Both the position numbers and the translations under genes were made by a program. The notes under the pieces are model-generated. The model did no database searches. It was not told where the DNA came from and saw only the letters and a list, made by a program, of their open reading frames with translations. Shown here piece after piece: positions 47,433 through 61,471 of a stretch of 64,000 nucleotides of DNA (position 1 is the first letter of the stretch; every line of letters begins with the position of its first letter). This DNA comes from Ciborinia camelliae. Lineage: Eukaryota > Ascomycota > Leotiomycetes > Helotiales > Sclerotiniaceae. The stretch is from assembly GCA_025890175.1 (NCBI GenBank), contig JANPYM010000002.1:3302391-3366390 (forward strand), written 5' to 3'.

Positions 47433-48596
47433 AGCTCTTCGGTGGATTGACTTTGAATATGCCATCCCAAGAGATGGCATGATTATTTTACAAGATGGTT
47501 GTTATGATGAGATGGTTATTATCCTATAAAACAATCACCCCATGAAATAGCTGCCCAGTGCCCACCAAATAGCCAATTATTCTATGAAATCTCCCCGCCA
47601 TGAGATGACCATCAATCTCACGATACAATCAACCGATGGATTGGCACCCAGGCCATCCTACCCGCCGATTGCTCTATGAAATAGTCGTGCCATAAAGAAT
47701 ACAAGCCAATTGTTCAACAATATATCGAACCAGTCCTCAATATCGAGTTCTAAAGTTTCGAATGCGAGCCTAAGATCTAGCTAGGTTCAATTTGAAGAAT
47801 AAGAGTCGTTTATTCAACACCATATCGAACAATGATAGTATCCACACCAATTACCACTTACATAGTAGGTACCTAGGTATGTAGTATTCCCCCTCAACCT
47901 CCCCCCATCACCTCTTTTCATTTCCCCAACTCCAACCCCAACCCAGAAATCCAATCCCTCCGATGGCATCCCACGCCCTCAAGCGAGACCCCTTTAATCC
48001 ACAACTTTCAACCCAACAATCAATGCATTCATTCCCCCAAGTAGGTAGAGAGAGACCATAACAATTAAATTAGATTGAGATATTCTATTCATCGGATGAA
48101 CCGAAATTAATACATTCGAGACTCACGTACTGTATTGTATTCATATCCCAAGGTTCGGACGACGAGAAAATGACTTCGGAAGAATGAATTGAATCCATGA
48201 TTATTTATTGTGTTTTGAATATTTTAATTTGTGCCCCATTCTCGCTCTCGCTCTTTCACACCCCGATGTCTCAATCGAATCAACCAATCAATCGTCATAT
48301 ATCATGCCATCCATTCATTATCAATGGTTTATTATCCACTACCTCCCACCTCCATGCCATTATTCATCCGCCAGTCATATTTATCCATTCGTCGAATCAT
48401 TCCGCCTACTCCTCCCCCTTCCTACTCCGCTTCTCCCATTCCCTTTATGTCTCATTACGTGCTTAGTCTGCCTACAATAGTTTTCCTGATTTAGATACTG
48501 TATCTGATTTGATAGGGTTTAAAGGAAGCCCAGCTCATCCTCAGATACGTGAGTTTCGTGAGTGTATGTCTTTTTGGCGAAGAGAGAATCATCCGC

Positions 48597-52443
<3,847 letters not shown>

Positions 52444-52719
52444 GATGACGGCTTGGTCCTCTGCCGTTCCTCAATACGTCTTTGCGTAGTAATGAATAAT
52501 AGTTTCTGGGCGAAGGTTCGATATTTGCCCGTTTTTTAATATGGTAAGTAAGGTTTGTGATGTTCGAGGTGGTGGAGTAGTAGGTGGGGTTTTCCTATCC
52601 GGGCTGGGATTTGTTTGTTGACGCCCGAAATATGTCCCTGTTGGAAAAACGAATCTTGGCAAGGCGAAGGGTGGGAAAATAAAATGTGGCCAATTAACCT
52701 GCAAGTCGGTACCTACGAC

Positions 52720-52757
52720 TAGGTAGGGAGGCAGGTAGATATGTAGGTAGGTAGGTA
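52720..52757. repeat. GTAGGTAG-type tandem repeat
   Basis: TAGGTAGGGAGGCAGGTAGATATGTAGGTAGGTAGGTA-like tract of imperfect 4-bp units, about 280 bp upstream of the PKC1 ATG. Confidence 0.75.
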
Positions 52758-52931
52758 TGGAGAAGTAAATACAACCTCAGCTCAGGACATGAAAGCTTTT
52801 GGGTTTGAAGTAGCTCATGTATAGAAAGCCTTGATCTTTATCTTTCTTGTGTTTTGAATCCTCTAGGAGATCATTCGTATTGTGTATCGTGTTTCGAAAG
52901 GTGTATGATAGTTTTACTGAAGGCGTCAATA

Positions 52932-52970
52932 AAGGTAGGTAGGTAAGGTAAGGTAAGGTAAGGCAAGGTA
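52932..52970. repeat. GGTAA pentanucleotide repeat
   Basis: AGGTAGGTAGG is followed by about five GGTAA units, one changed to GGCAA. Confidence 0.8.
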
Positions 52971-54133
52971 GAGTATGAAGCTATGGTTGGAGAATTTTTG
53001 TTGATATCTCGATTCTCCCCGTAGCTGGAACTCTTTTTCCCACCACCACGCGAGATACGGCCACCCTGCGAGTTCTGCGACACTGTTTTGAAATATAATA
53101 CCTATCGAATAGTGTTAGGCTTGTTCGACCCTTTTAACTGTATGTACCAGGTAGGTAGGTAGTAGTGGTACGGGTGGGTGTGTTACTGTAACTTTGTTTA
53201 TTTTGCTCAGCCACCATATACTAATCGATGATGGTTGAAAGGATAAAGAAAAAGTTATTTTATGCTGACAATATTGATTATATCTTCCAGGTTCTCTTTC
53301 CTTTCTTGTGAGTTTTCGGTGCCTGTTTGTTTCCCAAGCTTGCCTGTGTTGTGAGAATCACTCAAGAAATCAATGAATGGTTTTATTAATTCAATGAAGG
53401 AGCTCCCACGGTTTCGAAGTTTTCAGGAATGCGGCGTAGCATGGTTACACCAGAACTTGATAGGTGAATGGGTAATAAATCACGTTGATGTAGGTATCTA
53501 AACCTTCAGGCTCTATCTACAAGGTAGGTCGATATCTATGACTGCAATGATAATGTGAAGCTATGGAAAGTTGTTATATACCAAGTAGACCAGTTGTTGC
53601 CCTTTAACCGTCAGTACCTCACCTACCTTAGGTATATACGCAGTAGATATCTAGTAGGAGTGATCGATACTGATACAACCAAAGCAAACTACCGGTGTTA
53701 TTGTACGATTATCGACAAATAAGAAAGGCAAATTCAATGGATAATGTCTGTGCCACCACTCCTATCAAACTGGAAAACAGACCTTCTCATTCAGGGGTTG
53801 AGTCTTAAAAGGACAGTCAGTATATAAGATCGATATATAATGAAGGCTTCCGGTACCGGTCCTGCCTACACTATAGTATCGAACTAGACTAGACGTCAAA
53901 TTCTACTGATTATTTTGCGTCACAGCGGCGTTAAATTGTAAGACTTTTTGCTCGATATATTTTGGGTTCCCCTCCCACATCGATATTGGGCATGGCTTTC
54001 CATGTAGATTTAAGATTCGGATAGAAATCATTCGTTGAACCACTCCTTGGCATGGTCACTTGGACACATCCATGGATCTCCACCATAATTCTAAACCGGC
54101 ATTAATTCTTCTTTCCTTCTAAGGTATCTAACT

Positions 54134-55636
54134 CTACGACTTATATTGTTGCTTCAATAACTTTGCTATCGTTGTCAACTGGATATTGCTCGTTCCCTCA
54201 TAAATAGATCCTATCATCGAATCTCGCCACATCTTCTCCGCAATGCCTTCACGAACAAATCCCATACCTGTTGTAAAAGTTAGCGTTGAGTAAGTATCAT
54301 AAAATATGAGATGTTTTACTTACCACCCATCCATTGAACAGCCAAACCACTGACTCTCTGAGCGACTTGAGAGGCAAAGAGCTTAGCCATAGCTGCATCT
54401 TGAACAAAATCCTCACCCGCCTCCTTTTTGCGCGCAGCGTTATAGACTAGAGCTCGAGCTGCCGCGATTTCGGTGTAGGATTGTGCAATTTGATGTTGCA
54501 TGCCTTGGAAGTCTCCTACTAGCTGTCCGAATTGCTTTCGGTCATTCCATACGTATCTGTTGGGATTTGTTAGCTATTGGACGGGAAATATATGTATATA
54601 ACCATGCTTACTTTGCGGCGTTTTCGAACGCACCTAGAGCGAGTCCAGTCATTTGAGCCGCGATTCCGATACGGCCTTCATTCAGAAGGGCAATGGCATA
54701 TTTGTAGCCTTGGCCCTCTTCTCCCAAGAGATTCTCCTTGGGAATTTCAACATCATCGAAGTTGAGAACACACGTGCTGCTAGCCTTGATACCGAGCTTC
54801 TTCTCTTTCTTAGCAATAGAGAAACCTTTCATACCCTTTTCAATGACGAAAGCTGAAATTCCTTTGTAACCTTTGCTCAGGTCAAGGTTTGCAAATACAA
54901 TAAAAAACCCTGCTTCCATCGAATTGGTAATCCACATCTTGCTTCCAGAAATCGTATATCCTGAATCTGTCTTTGTAGCTTTTGTGGCAAGGGCGAAAGC
55001 ATCAGATCCGGAAACTGGTTCGGACAAACAGAATGACCCAACAGTATTCGTAGCCAATTTTGGCAACCACTTATTCTTCAACTCCTGACTTGCATACTTG
55101 ATAACTGCCGTATTGACCAGAGTGTTATGTACATCCACCAACACACTCACACTCGGATCGACTCTCGCCAACTCTTCGATTCCCACAATCGCCGCCGTAA
55201 AGTTCATGCCTGCACCCCCATACTCTTCGGGTATTTCGACTCCCATGAGTCCCTGCTCAAACAACTGTTCCACAACCGCGGGATCCATATTCTCAGCCTC
55301 ATCCATATCCCGCACTTTGGGCGCGATCATATCATTTGCGAATTTGGATACAGATTCAGACATGGCGATTTCGATTTCAGAAAGGTGCGTTATTGGAGTT
55401 GGAGGGATCTCGGTTATATCGAAGGGGTCGTCTGAACGAAGGCGGGTGGTGGCGGAAAGGGGACGGGCACTGCGCTGGTGTTAGAGTTGATTGGAATGAC
55501 GAGGGATTCAATCATGGGAGACCTACTGTTGGTATATTCTACTCTGTCTACTAAGTCTGATTGCAGGTCTTGTAGCAGATACAGATGTGCCAACTCTCCT
55601 CGCCACCGGACCTAACGCTTTAATTATTGAGGCCAT
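54134..55636 (-). CDS. Mitochondrial short/branched-chain acyl-CoA dehydrogenase
   Basis: Four exons are inferred: 55636-55527, 55469-54612, 54556-54324 and 54267-54134, giving 444 aa. The N-terminus MASIIKALGPVARRVGTS is Arg/Ser-rich without acids, as in a matrix presequence. Both ACAD signatures are visible: FCLSEPVSGSDA for FAD contact and QIAQSYTEIAAARALVYNAA. WITNSMEAGFFIVFA lies between them. The catalytic glutamate lies in SIYEGTSNIQL, at the position used by short- and branched-chain enzymes. The likely reaction is FAD-dependent alpha,beta-dehydrogenation of short or 2-methyl-branched acyl-CoAs, passing electrons to ETF. Human ACADSB is the closest type I can name; exact substrate is inference. 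The exon 1-2 joint uses the second of two nearby acceptors (GCGCAG) to keep frame. Confidence 0.9.
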
Positions 55637-56653
55637 CTTTCTTCCTTTTCTCTTAGTACAATTGAACGCTGAAATATGAGAGGGTAATCACGAAGAATGT
55701 CAAGAGGGGCGAAGAGGGCAATAAGAGGACTTTTAAGTCAAACAAAAATCGTTAGAGGCGAATACGGCTCATGAAGCTAATCATGAAACTAACTAATCGT
55801 GAAAGCAGCAGTTCGGCTTAAGATATACGGCCTCGGCTGTTGGTCTTGGGCAACCGATACCTACATTCCCCAGATCTCCACCAATTCACCACCGGAAGCA
55901 GCTTTTAATAATTTGGTGACGGGAACATAATTCGAAAATCATGACTAGATAAGTAGTGAATATAGGTAATGATCGCATTCTCTCAATAGATTCGAGTAAT
56001 TCCTTTCACAATACTGTAATGATTTTCATAGTTTTCCTAATAGGTATCTTCAAAGTTCACACCAACACAAACCTCGGAAAGCTATGACCCTTTGCCATAC
56101 ATAGCACATGTAAAATCCGGGGATACTGCCGCCCCGCCTTGAGATATCGGAGTTAGTACCATCCGATTTGTATCCGTTCCGATATCATTATTGTAAAGTC
56201 CATGGATGCAACAAGTCTTCCAGAATACCTACCTACCTATATGAACTTGTGTTGTATTTCCCTAGGTTACTATGAAATTGCTGAATATAAACTTTTGATC
56301 GACTTTTCACATTATGATATTGCAATAATATAAGGTTATGAAATCACAATATCAAATAATGGATGATTTCCACCAAAATATTTCGAAAAACTTTAAATAC
56401 TTAATAAAAAATAAAAATAAGTCCATGTCCTAACGTCAAGTCTGTCGATCATTAACGCCATGGTACCTCCCCAAACGCCTGTCGGCCATGTCCCAACGTC
56501 TAGGTATCATTTGAAATTTGAAACGCCATGGCACATCCGCTAAGTACCAAAACCCCATGGAGATATACATATCCAACTTCAAACCCATATAACCAATACC
56601 CTTTCCAAATTATGTCGTAAAATCCATCATAATATTGCTGTTACGCAGTATAT
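55637..56653. other. Intergenic region ACAD 5' side / MFS 3' side
   Basis: About 1 kb, AT-rich toward 56,400. Holds the acyl-CoA dehydrogenase promoter. A CCATGG-containing word (AACGCCATGG) recurs at 56,455 and 56,521. No gene seen. Confidence 0.45.
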
Positions 56654-58213
56654 CTACTCGTCTTTCTTCTCCTCCTTTGGTAATAAGAACCAACAAATCA
56701 TCATAACCACAAAGAGCCCTAAAGCAATCGGGTGCAAGACAAAATTGCCTACAGCCTGTGCCAACACTCCGGTAGTGAAGGGAGCAATAGCACCGCCAGA
56801 ACTACCAAGAGCACTGATAACGCTCATTCCACTAACTTGATATTGGCGAGGAACAATGCGAGTGAAGACGTACGCGGCACATGGGTAGACGGGGCCGAGA
56901 AGAAGGCCAACAATGGATACCGCGACAGCATCTCCCATGACATTAGGAACACCCCAAACAAGCCCTTCGAAAATAGCGGAGAGAACCACAACGATAACGA
57001 CGAACTTTCTTTCGCCGATCTTGTGTCCGATTGGAGACAGGAGAAAACGACCGACGGTAATACCAGCCCAGAAACCAGCAGTAACATAACCAGCATTGTT
57101 ATTGGCACCCCTAACTTGTTGAAGAAAGTAGACAACCCATCCGGAGATCGAAACTTCCGCACCTTGATACGAGAAGATGAAAATAGCTCCAATCAAGACG
57201 GCCTTTAATTTAGCTGCTTTCAACATTTCCTTTAACTCTTTCTTGGCACTGAATTTTGGCTTCTTTCCTGACGTAGTTGTGCTGAGGAGTGGAACTTCAT
57301 TTGGATCTTGGTAGTCCCAGAATGACCATCCAGCAAATACCAAGTTCGCAAGAGTCATTGCTAGTGGGATGAAATAGTAATGACTCCATGAAATGCCAGC
57401 CGAAACTAGAGCGGTAGCGGCCAATGGAGCAATGATACCTCCAAGCCCGTAAGCACCATGCATATAACCCAGCATTTTAGTACCGTTGTCGAGGTTAGCG
57501 GCAAAGACATTTGACAACGACAAGTTGATTGCCATGCCAAATCCGATGAATAAGAATGCCATGACGACGACGGGGAACGGAGGATTGGCAACAATCATCA
57601 CATAGCCAATACTCATGATAGCTTCGGCAAACATGATAGATTTAGCTCTTCCGAATCGAGCTCTGATAGCATCTATAAAGAAGGCAGCTGAAATATAACC
57701 TATTGCCTGAGTTATAAATATGAGAGATACGAGTCGTTCTTGAATAGCATAGGCCCTGAGACTTAATTAGCAATTGCCCTTGGATCTTAGGAATGACTTA
57801 ACATACATAATCATCTTTGGGATGAGTGCTCCAGCTGCAGCATCACTTAAGCCATTGCCAAAGTTTAACAAACAGGTAGACATCATTCTGTATCTGTTCT
57901 TGGGGGGATTGGAGAAGCTTTGAATGAGATGTTCCGGCTCATTGTTGGGGGTTTGTGGTCGGCTCATCTCAAGGTCGCTCGGGGTTTTCGGGGTCTGCCA
58001 GCCTGGAGTTGACCATCCGGATTCTGGTCCAGGTGTCGTGTTCCCAGAAGCAGATGGTCTATTGACATTTTGTCCCAATTGTAGATGGTCGAGTTCGATC
58101 GAATTGGGCTGTTGGACTGAGTGATGAGTTCGGGTAACTGTTCTTTGAGGGGCTGTAATCGGTTCATCGTCCGATGATACGATATTGATGATTGAAGCAA
58201 GATGGGCAGCCAT
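56654..58213 (-). CDS. Major facilitator superfamily transporter (fucose-permease/Bsc6-like)
   Basis: Two exons are inferred, 58213-57807 and 57755-56654, giving 502 aa. About 95 hydrophilic Ser/Pro/Thr residues precede the first membrane segment (LNFGNGLSDAAAGALIP). The second exon supplies the remaining helices, including AFLFIGFGMAINLSLSNVFA, GYMHGAYGLGGIIAPLAATA and WVVYFLQQVRG. The RARFGRAK loop after the second helix is the MFS motif-A-like turn. GYMHGAYGLGG and the layout resemble the fucose-permease/Bsc6 branch of fungal MFS proteins. The substrate cannot be told. A large central loop follows helix 6 (WDYQDPNEVPLLS). The ATG at 58213 fits better than one 13 codons upstream, which adds a hydrophobic stretch. 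Confidence 0.87.
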
Positions 58214-59398
58214 TGTGACTGTTAATAGAGTTATATATGCCAAATAGGGCAACCAATTGATATATACTAGATTTTTTAATATATAACTGTATAATGATGG
58301 TTGAGATGGCAGCGAAAAGGAACATGGAAAGAACAGGATGAAGAAGAGTATGAGGAAGGGGAAAAGTTCAATAGTATATAGGGGGGTTTTTTTTGCTAAA
58401 TTCTTAGGTATATATCTATGAGGAAAAGATCCGATTAATTATAACGCTCAAAGCAGACTAACAATTGAAAAGACGGAGAGAACAGTAGCTTACCAAATAT
58501 GGAGAAGCTCGAGAAGCTAAACCTTCTAGAACATGTGAAAACTTCGATCGATGATACCATTGGGCAAGAAAAAGATCATTTTTAGAGCTATCTATCTCTG
58601 ATGACTAAAGATCTGAGGAGGGAGGGATTTGAATGGTCGAAATGACGCGGATCTGTCGATTTTATCAAGGTGGAGGCGAATGGAATTTTGACTAGATACC
58701 TAGTAGGTACCTCGGGAGAGTAAAAGATGCCTCCCCAATTGGACTAAGTTGCTCGAATTGTCCACACCAAAGCCTACCTACCTAAGCCAACCTTGCACCT
58801 TGGTTTACTTTTTCAAGGCAGACCATCCAAGTTTCAAGCGGCAAAAGAGATGGGTATCTAATAGCCAACCCGAAGCTAACTTATTGATTACATAACTAAA
58901 AAGATCTCTATTATTGGATGTCGACAAATATTGAAATTCATCCGGATAATAATATGGGAATACTCCGGATAATGCACGATATACAAATATGTAGGTAAGA
59001 ATTTTGAAAATCTTGAACGTATAATAATCAGGCCCGGAGAATTGATTAATCGACATCACCCAATCACAGGTAGGAATTTTGAGTCATAAATTTCATTTAT
59101 TCTAGACTTTCGTTTCTCCAGTTAAAATTGATAGTGGGGGAGGGAAATCCGGGGTTGTTCGGCTAATAAGTTTCCTCGAGAAAGCTTGAGCCAGTTCAAC
59201 GGAAGAATCATATTCCGTTCCGACCCCGCCAAAAAAAATCCATCTTCTTGCTCAAGAAATTGTTGGTCAAATCTGCCTCCCAAAACTCATCATCCTTAGA
59301 CTTTCATATACCTAGTATCTCTTGAGCCTAGAAATACTCTTACTTTTATCTCAACTACCAGATTGATTCTCGTTTCACGACATTAAAATTAATTGAAA
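58214..59398. other. Divergent promoter region MFS / EIF1AD
   Basis: About 1.2 kb, AT-rich, with a CCTAGTAGGTACCT word near 58,695 and a CCTACCTACCTAAG word near 58,770. The last ~100 bp before 59,399 are pyrimidine-rich leader. No gene seen. Confidence 0.5.
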
Positions 59399-59862
59399 AT
59401 GGGCAAACCAAAGCGCAATGTCTTCGCAGCAGCTGAAGAAACTTCTACCCCGCCAGACACATTGACAGAAACACAATCGATTGCTCGTGTTATCAAAGCT
59501 GAAGGAAATAGCTTATACTCTTGTACTCTCACAGATCAAACAACCATCCTCGTCGAATTACCTTCACGATTTCGCAACACAATCTGGATCAAGCGTGGTG
59601 GTTATGTATTGATCGACACCAAGGACGCTAATGTGCGAGAAAATAAGATCGGAGGTGCAATTATCAACGTCGTGCGAGACGAACATATCTGGCGGAAAGA
59701 AGCTTACTGGTAGGTATTCATATTGCACTCAGATTGGCTCGACTCTGACGCTATCCCAACAGGCCCAAGGAATTTCCCAAAAGCTCCGCATACGTCGAGG
59801 ATTCGGATGATGAGGAATCGACCGTTGGTAAAATGCCGCCATCGGATTCGGACGAAGAATGA
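59399..59862 (+). CDS. EIF1AD-like S1/IF1-fold RNA-binding protein
   Basis: Two exons are inferred, 59399-59709 and 59763-59862, giving 136 aa. The core is an eIF1A-like OB fold: IARVIKAEGNSLYSCTLTDQ, TILVELPSRFRNTIWIKRGG and YVLIDTKDANVREN. A Lys/Arg patch at the N-terminus (MGKPKRNVF) and an acidic Ser/Asp/Glu tail (VEDSDDEES ... SDSDEE) flank it. This matches the EIF1AD family. Human EIF1AD takes part in late cytoplasmic 40S maturation, so the same is inferred here. It lacks the longer N- and C-tails of true eIF1A. Its stop lies 73 bp from the stop of the convergent ALG3 gene. Confidence 0.9.
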
Positions 59863-59935
59863 TATGGCAGGGACCCGAAAGTATATAAAGGAATCCGAGG
59901 ATTTGAGGGCGAGGACATCTGTTGCTCATGCCAGA

Positions 59936-61471
59936 TCAAGACTTCTTTTCGACACCGCGTTGGCCTTTGGGAGCGACAAAATCCAGCCTTGTTCCCCACC
60001 ACACACCTGCCACGGTGATAAACATAATCCCAACTACTACCAACGAACTTAGATCAGTACTTGGGTATACATTCCAGGCCCATTCCTGTGCCCCCCACAG
60101 AGCATATTGAAGGATTGGGTGCATGCCACTACGCCAAAGTAAGAATGGTGTAGCCCATGCAAGATAGGCATAAAATTGGTAGTGCAAAGATCGTGCGAAG
60201 AGCATACCAATTGTGGTCGCAGTAAGGATAGTTGTCATGATGTAGTTTGGCGATATCGCAATTGAGCAGGCGCGTTGCCTCTGCCCCAATGGTTCCTCCA
60301 ATTTCAGCGCAGTTCGAATCAAATCCATAATTGGCTTTTCCGCTGGTTTGAACCATCTTGTGGTTGCGAACAAAACCAAAGCGCTGATATGTCCTACCAA
60401 TAAAGTTATGGAAAATTCCTTACTGAGGAACTTTTCTTCTCCTAGGAATCTCCAATTGACTGTCCATTTAAACAAGAATACTCTTGAGAATTCAAAAGCT
60501 TTGCTCAGATAACCAATTGCGTTCGTTGGGAAAAATGGAAGTGCGATCACAATCTGTAATTGTGCCATGAGCCATGCTTGCTTGAGAGCTCCTTGTACTC
60601 CTCTCGCCAAGAAAAACATTATTCCAATAGAAGGTAATGCCAACAGCAATGACATCTTAATCCCTAGACCCCAACTATATGCCATGCTACCAATCGTCCA
60701 TAATCTGCGCTGGAAGAAGTAGATCGCAACCCATAGGAAGAAGACCGCGAACCCATCGTTAAAAAGTCGAAGAACAAATATGCTATGTAATCGTTTCGAA
60801 AGGACAAGCATAGGAAATATGTAATGCGGTGCCTAGATACCAAAAATTATCAAATTAGCCAATAATCTCCAGCTTTCTCTCTTTTGAATAGAACTCCATT
60901 TAAATGAAATATCCAAACCCACCTTAGCCCTCCTATAACAAGCCAAAACTATTCCCAAAGTTCCCAAATACAAAACCCCAAAAATCCGCTGCGCAACCAA
61001 GATATCACGTCCATGATCGGTAATCCACCATAATGCATAGTATATCCATACGTGTGCGGCGGGGTATACCAACGGACCGGTCCCGCCTTTGATCTGGGTG
61101 TAATCGCGCTCGCCGGATGCGTATTGAGAGACTTGTTCCATGTAGGCTTTCCAGTCTATTTCTGTATCTGAGGGGAAGGGGTTAGCGAGCTTGGGAGAAG
61201 GTATGGGAGGTATGGGAGGAGGGAATAGATTGGAGATGGGGATGGGGGGAAACATACAGGGAATAAAATAGATTATGGCACTGCAGAGGAAAGATTCGAA
61301 AAGCAGGATGAGCGCGGGAACATAACGCGATAACCAATGCTCGCCCATGGCTAACTGTTTGAGCTGCATGTAGAGGTTCGTGGTCAGGGGAATCGAGCTC
61401 TCGTCCTCCTTTTTCTGGGCCGGAGTAGCGGGAGCCATGGTTGCAGAGGTAGAGGTGGTCGGTGACGACAT
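59936..61471 (-). CDS. ALG3: Dol-P-Man:Man5GlcNAc2-PP-Dol alpha-1,3-mannosyltransferase (Alg3)
   Basis: Three exons are inferred: 61471-61258, 61167-60923 and 60832-59936, giving 451 aa. Signature stretches are [60 protein letters not shown] and [20 protein letters not shown]. The C-terminus is basic. Alg3 adds the first dolichol-phosphate-mannose-dependent mannose in the ER lumen, turning Man5 into Man6 on the lipid-linked oligosaccharide. It is a GT58 multi-pass ER protein. Intron 1 (61257-61168, 90 nt) has no stop in the reading frame and is a multiple of three, so an unspliced message would insert 30 Pro-rich residues. Family conservation across the junction (IPY-TEIDW) shows splicing is the normal form. 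Confidence 0.95.

Larger units (their letters stand above)
45186..48596. other. 3.4 kb gene-poor region with repeats
   Basis: No gene could be supported. The region contains paired inverted-repeat elements (46.28-46.47 and 47.00-47.17 kb), a CTTGGCCTTGGCCTTGGCC tract near 46,735, a 9-bp minisatellite and a 14-bp tandem repeat. Open frames up to 125 codons (45583-45960) lack recognisable motifs. Confidence 0.5.
52444..54133. other. Intergenic region upstream of PKC1
   Basis: About 1.7 kb holding the PKC1 promoter, several TAGGTAGG and GGTAA repeat tracts, and the 3' flank of the acyl-CoA dehydrogenase gene. No gene was seen. Confidence 0.5.
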
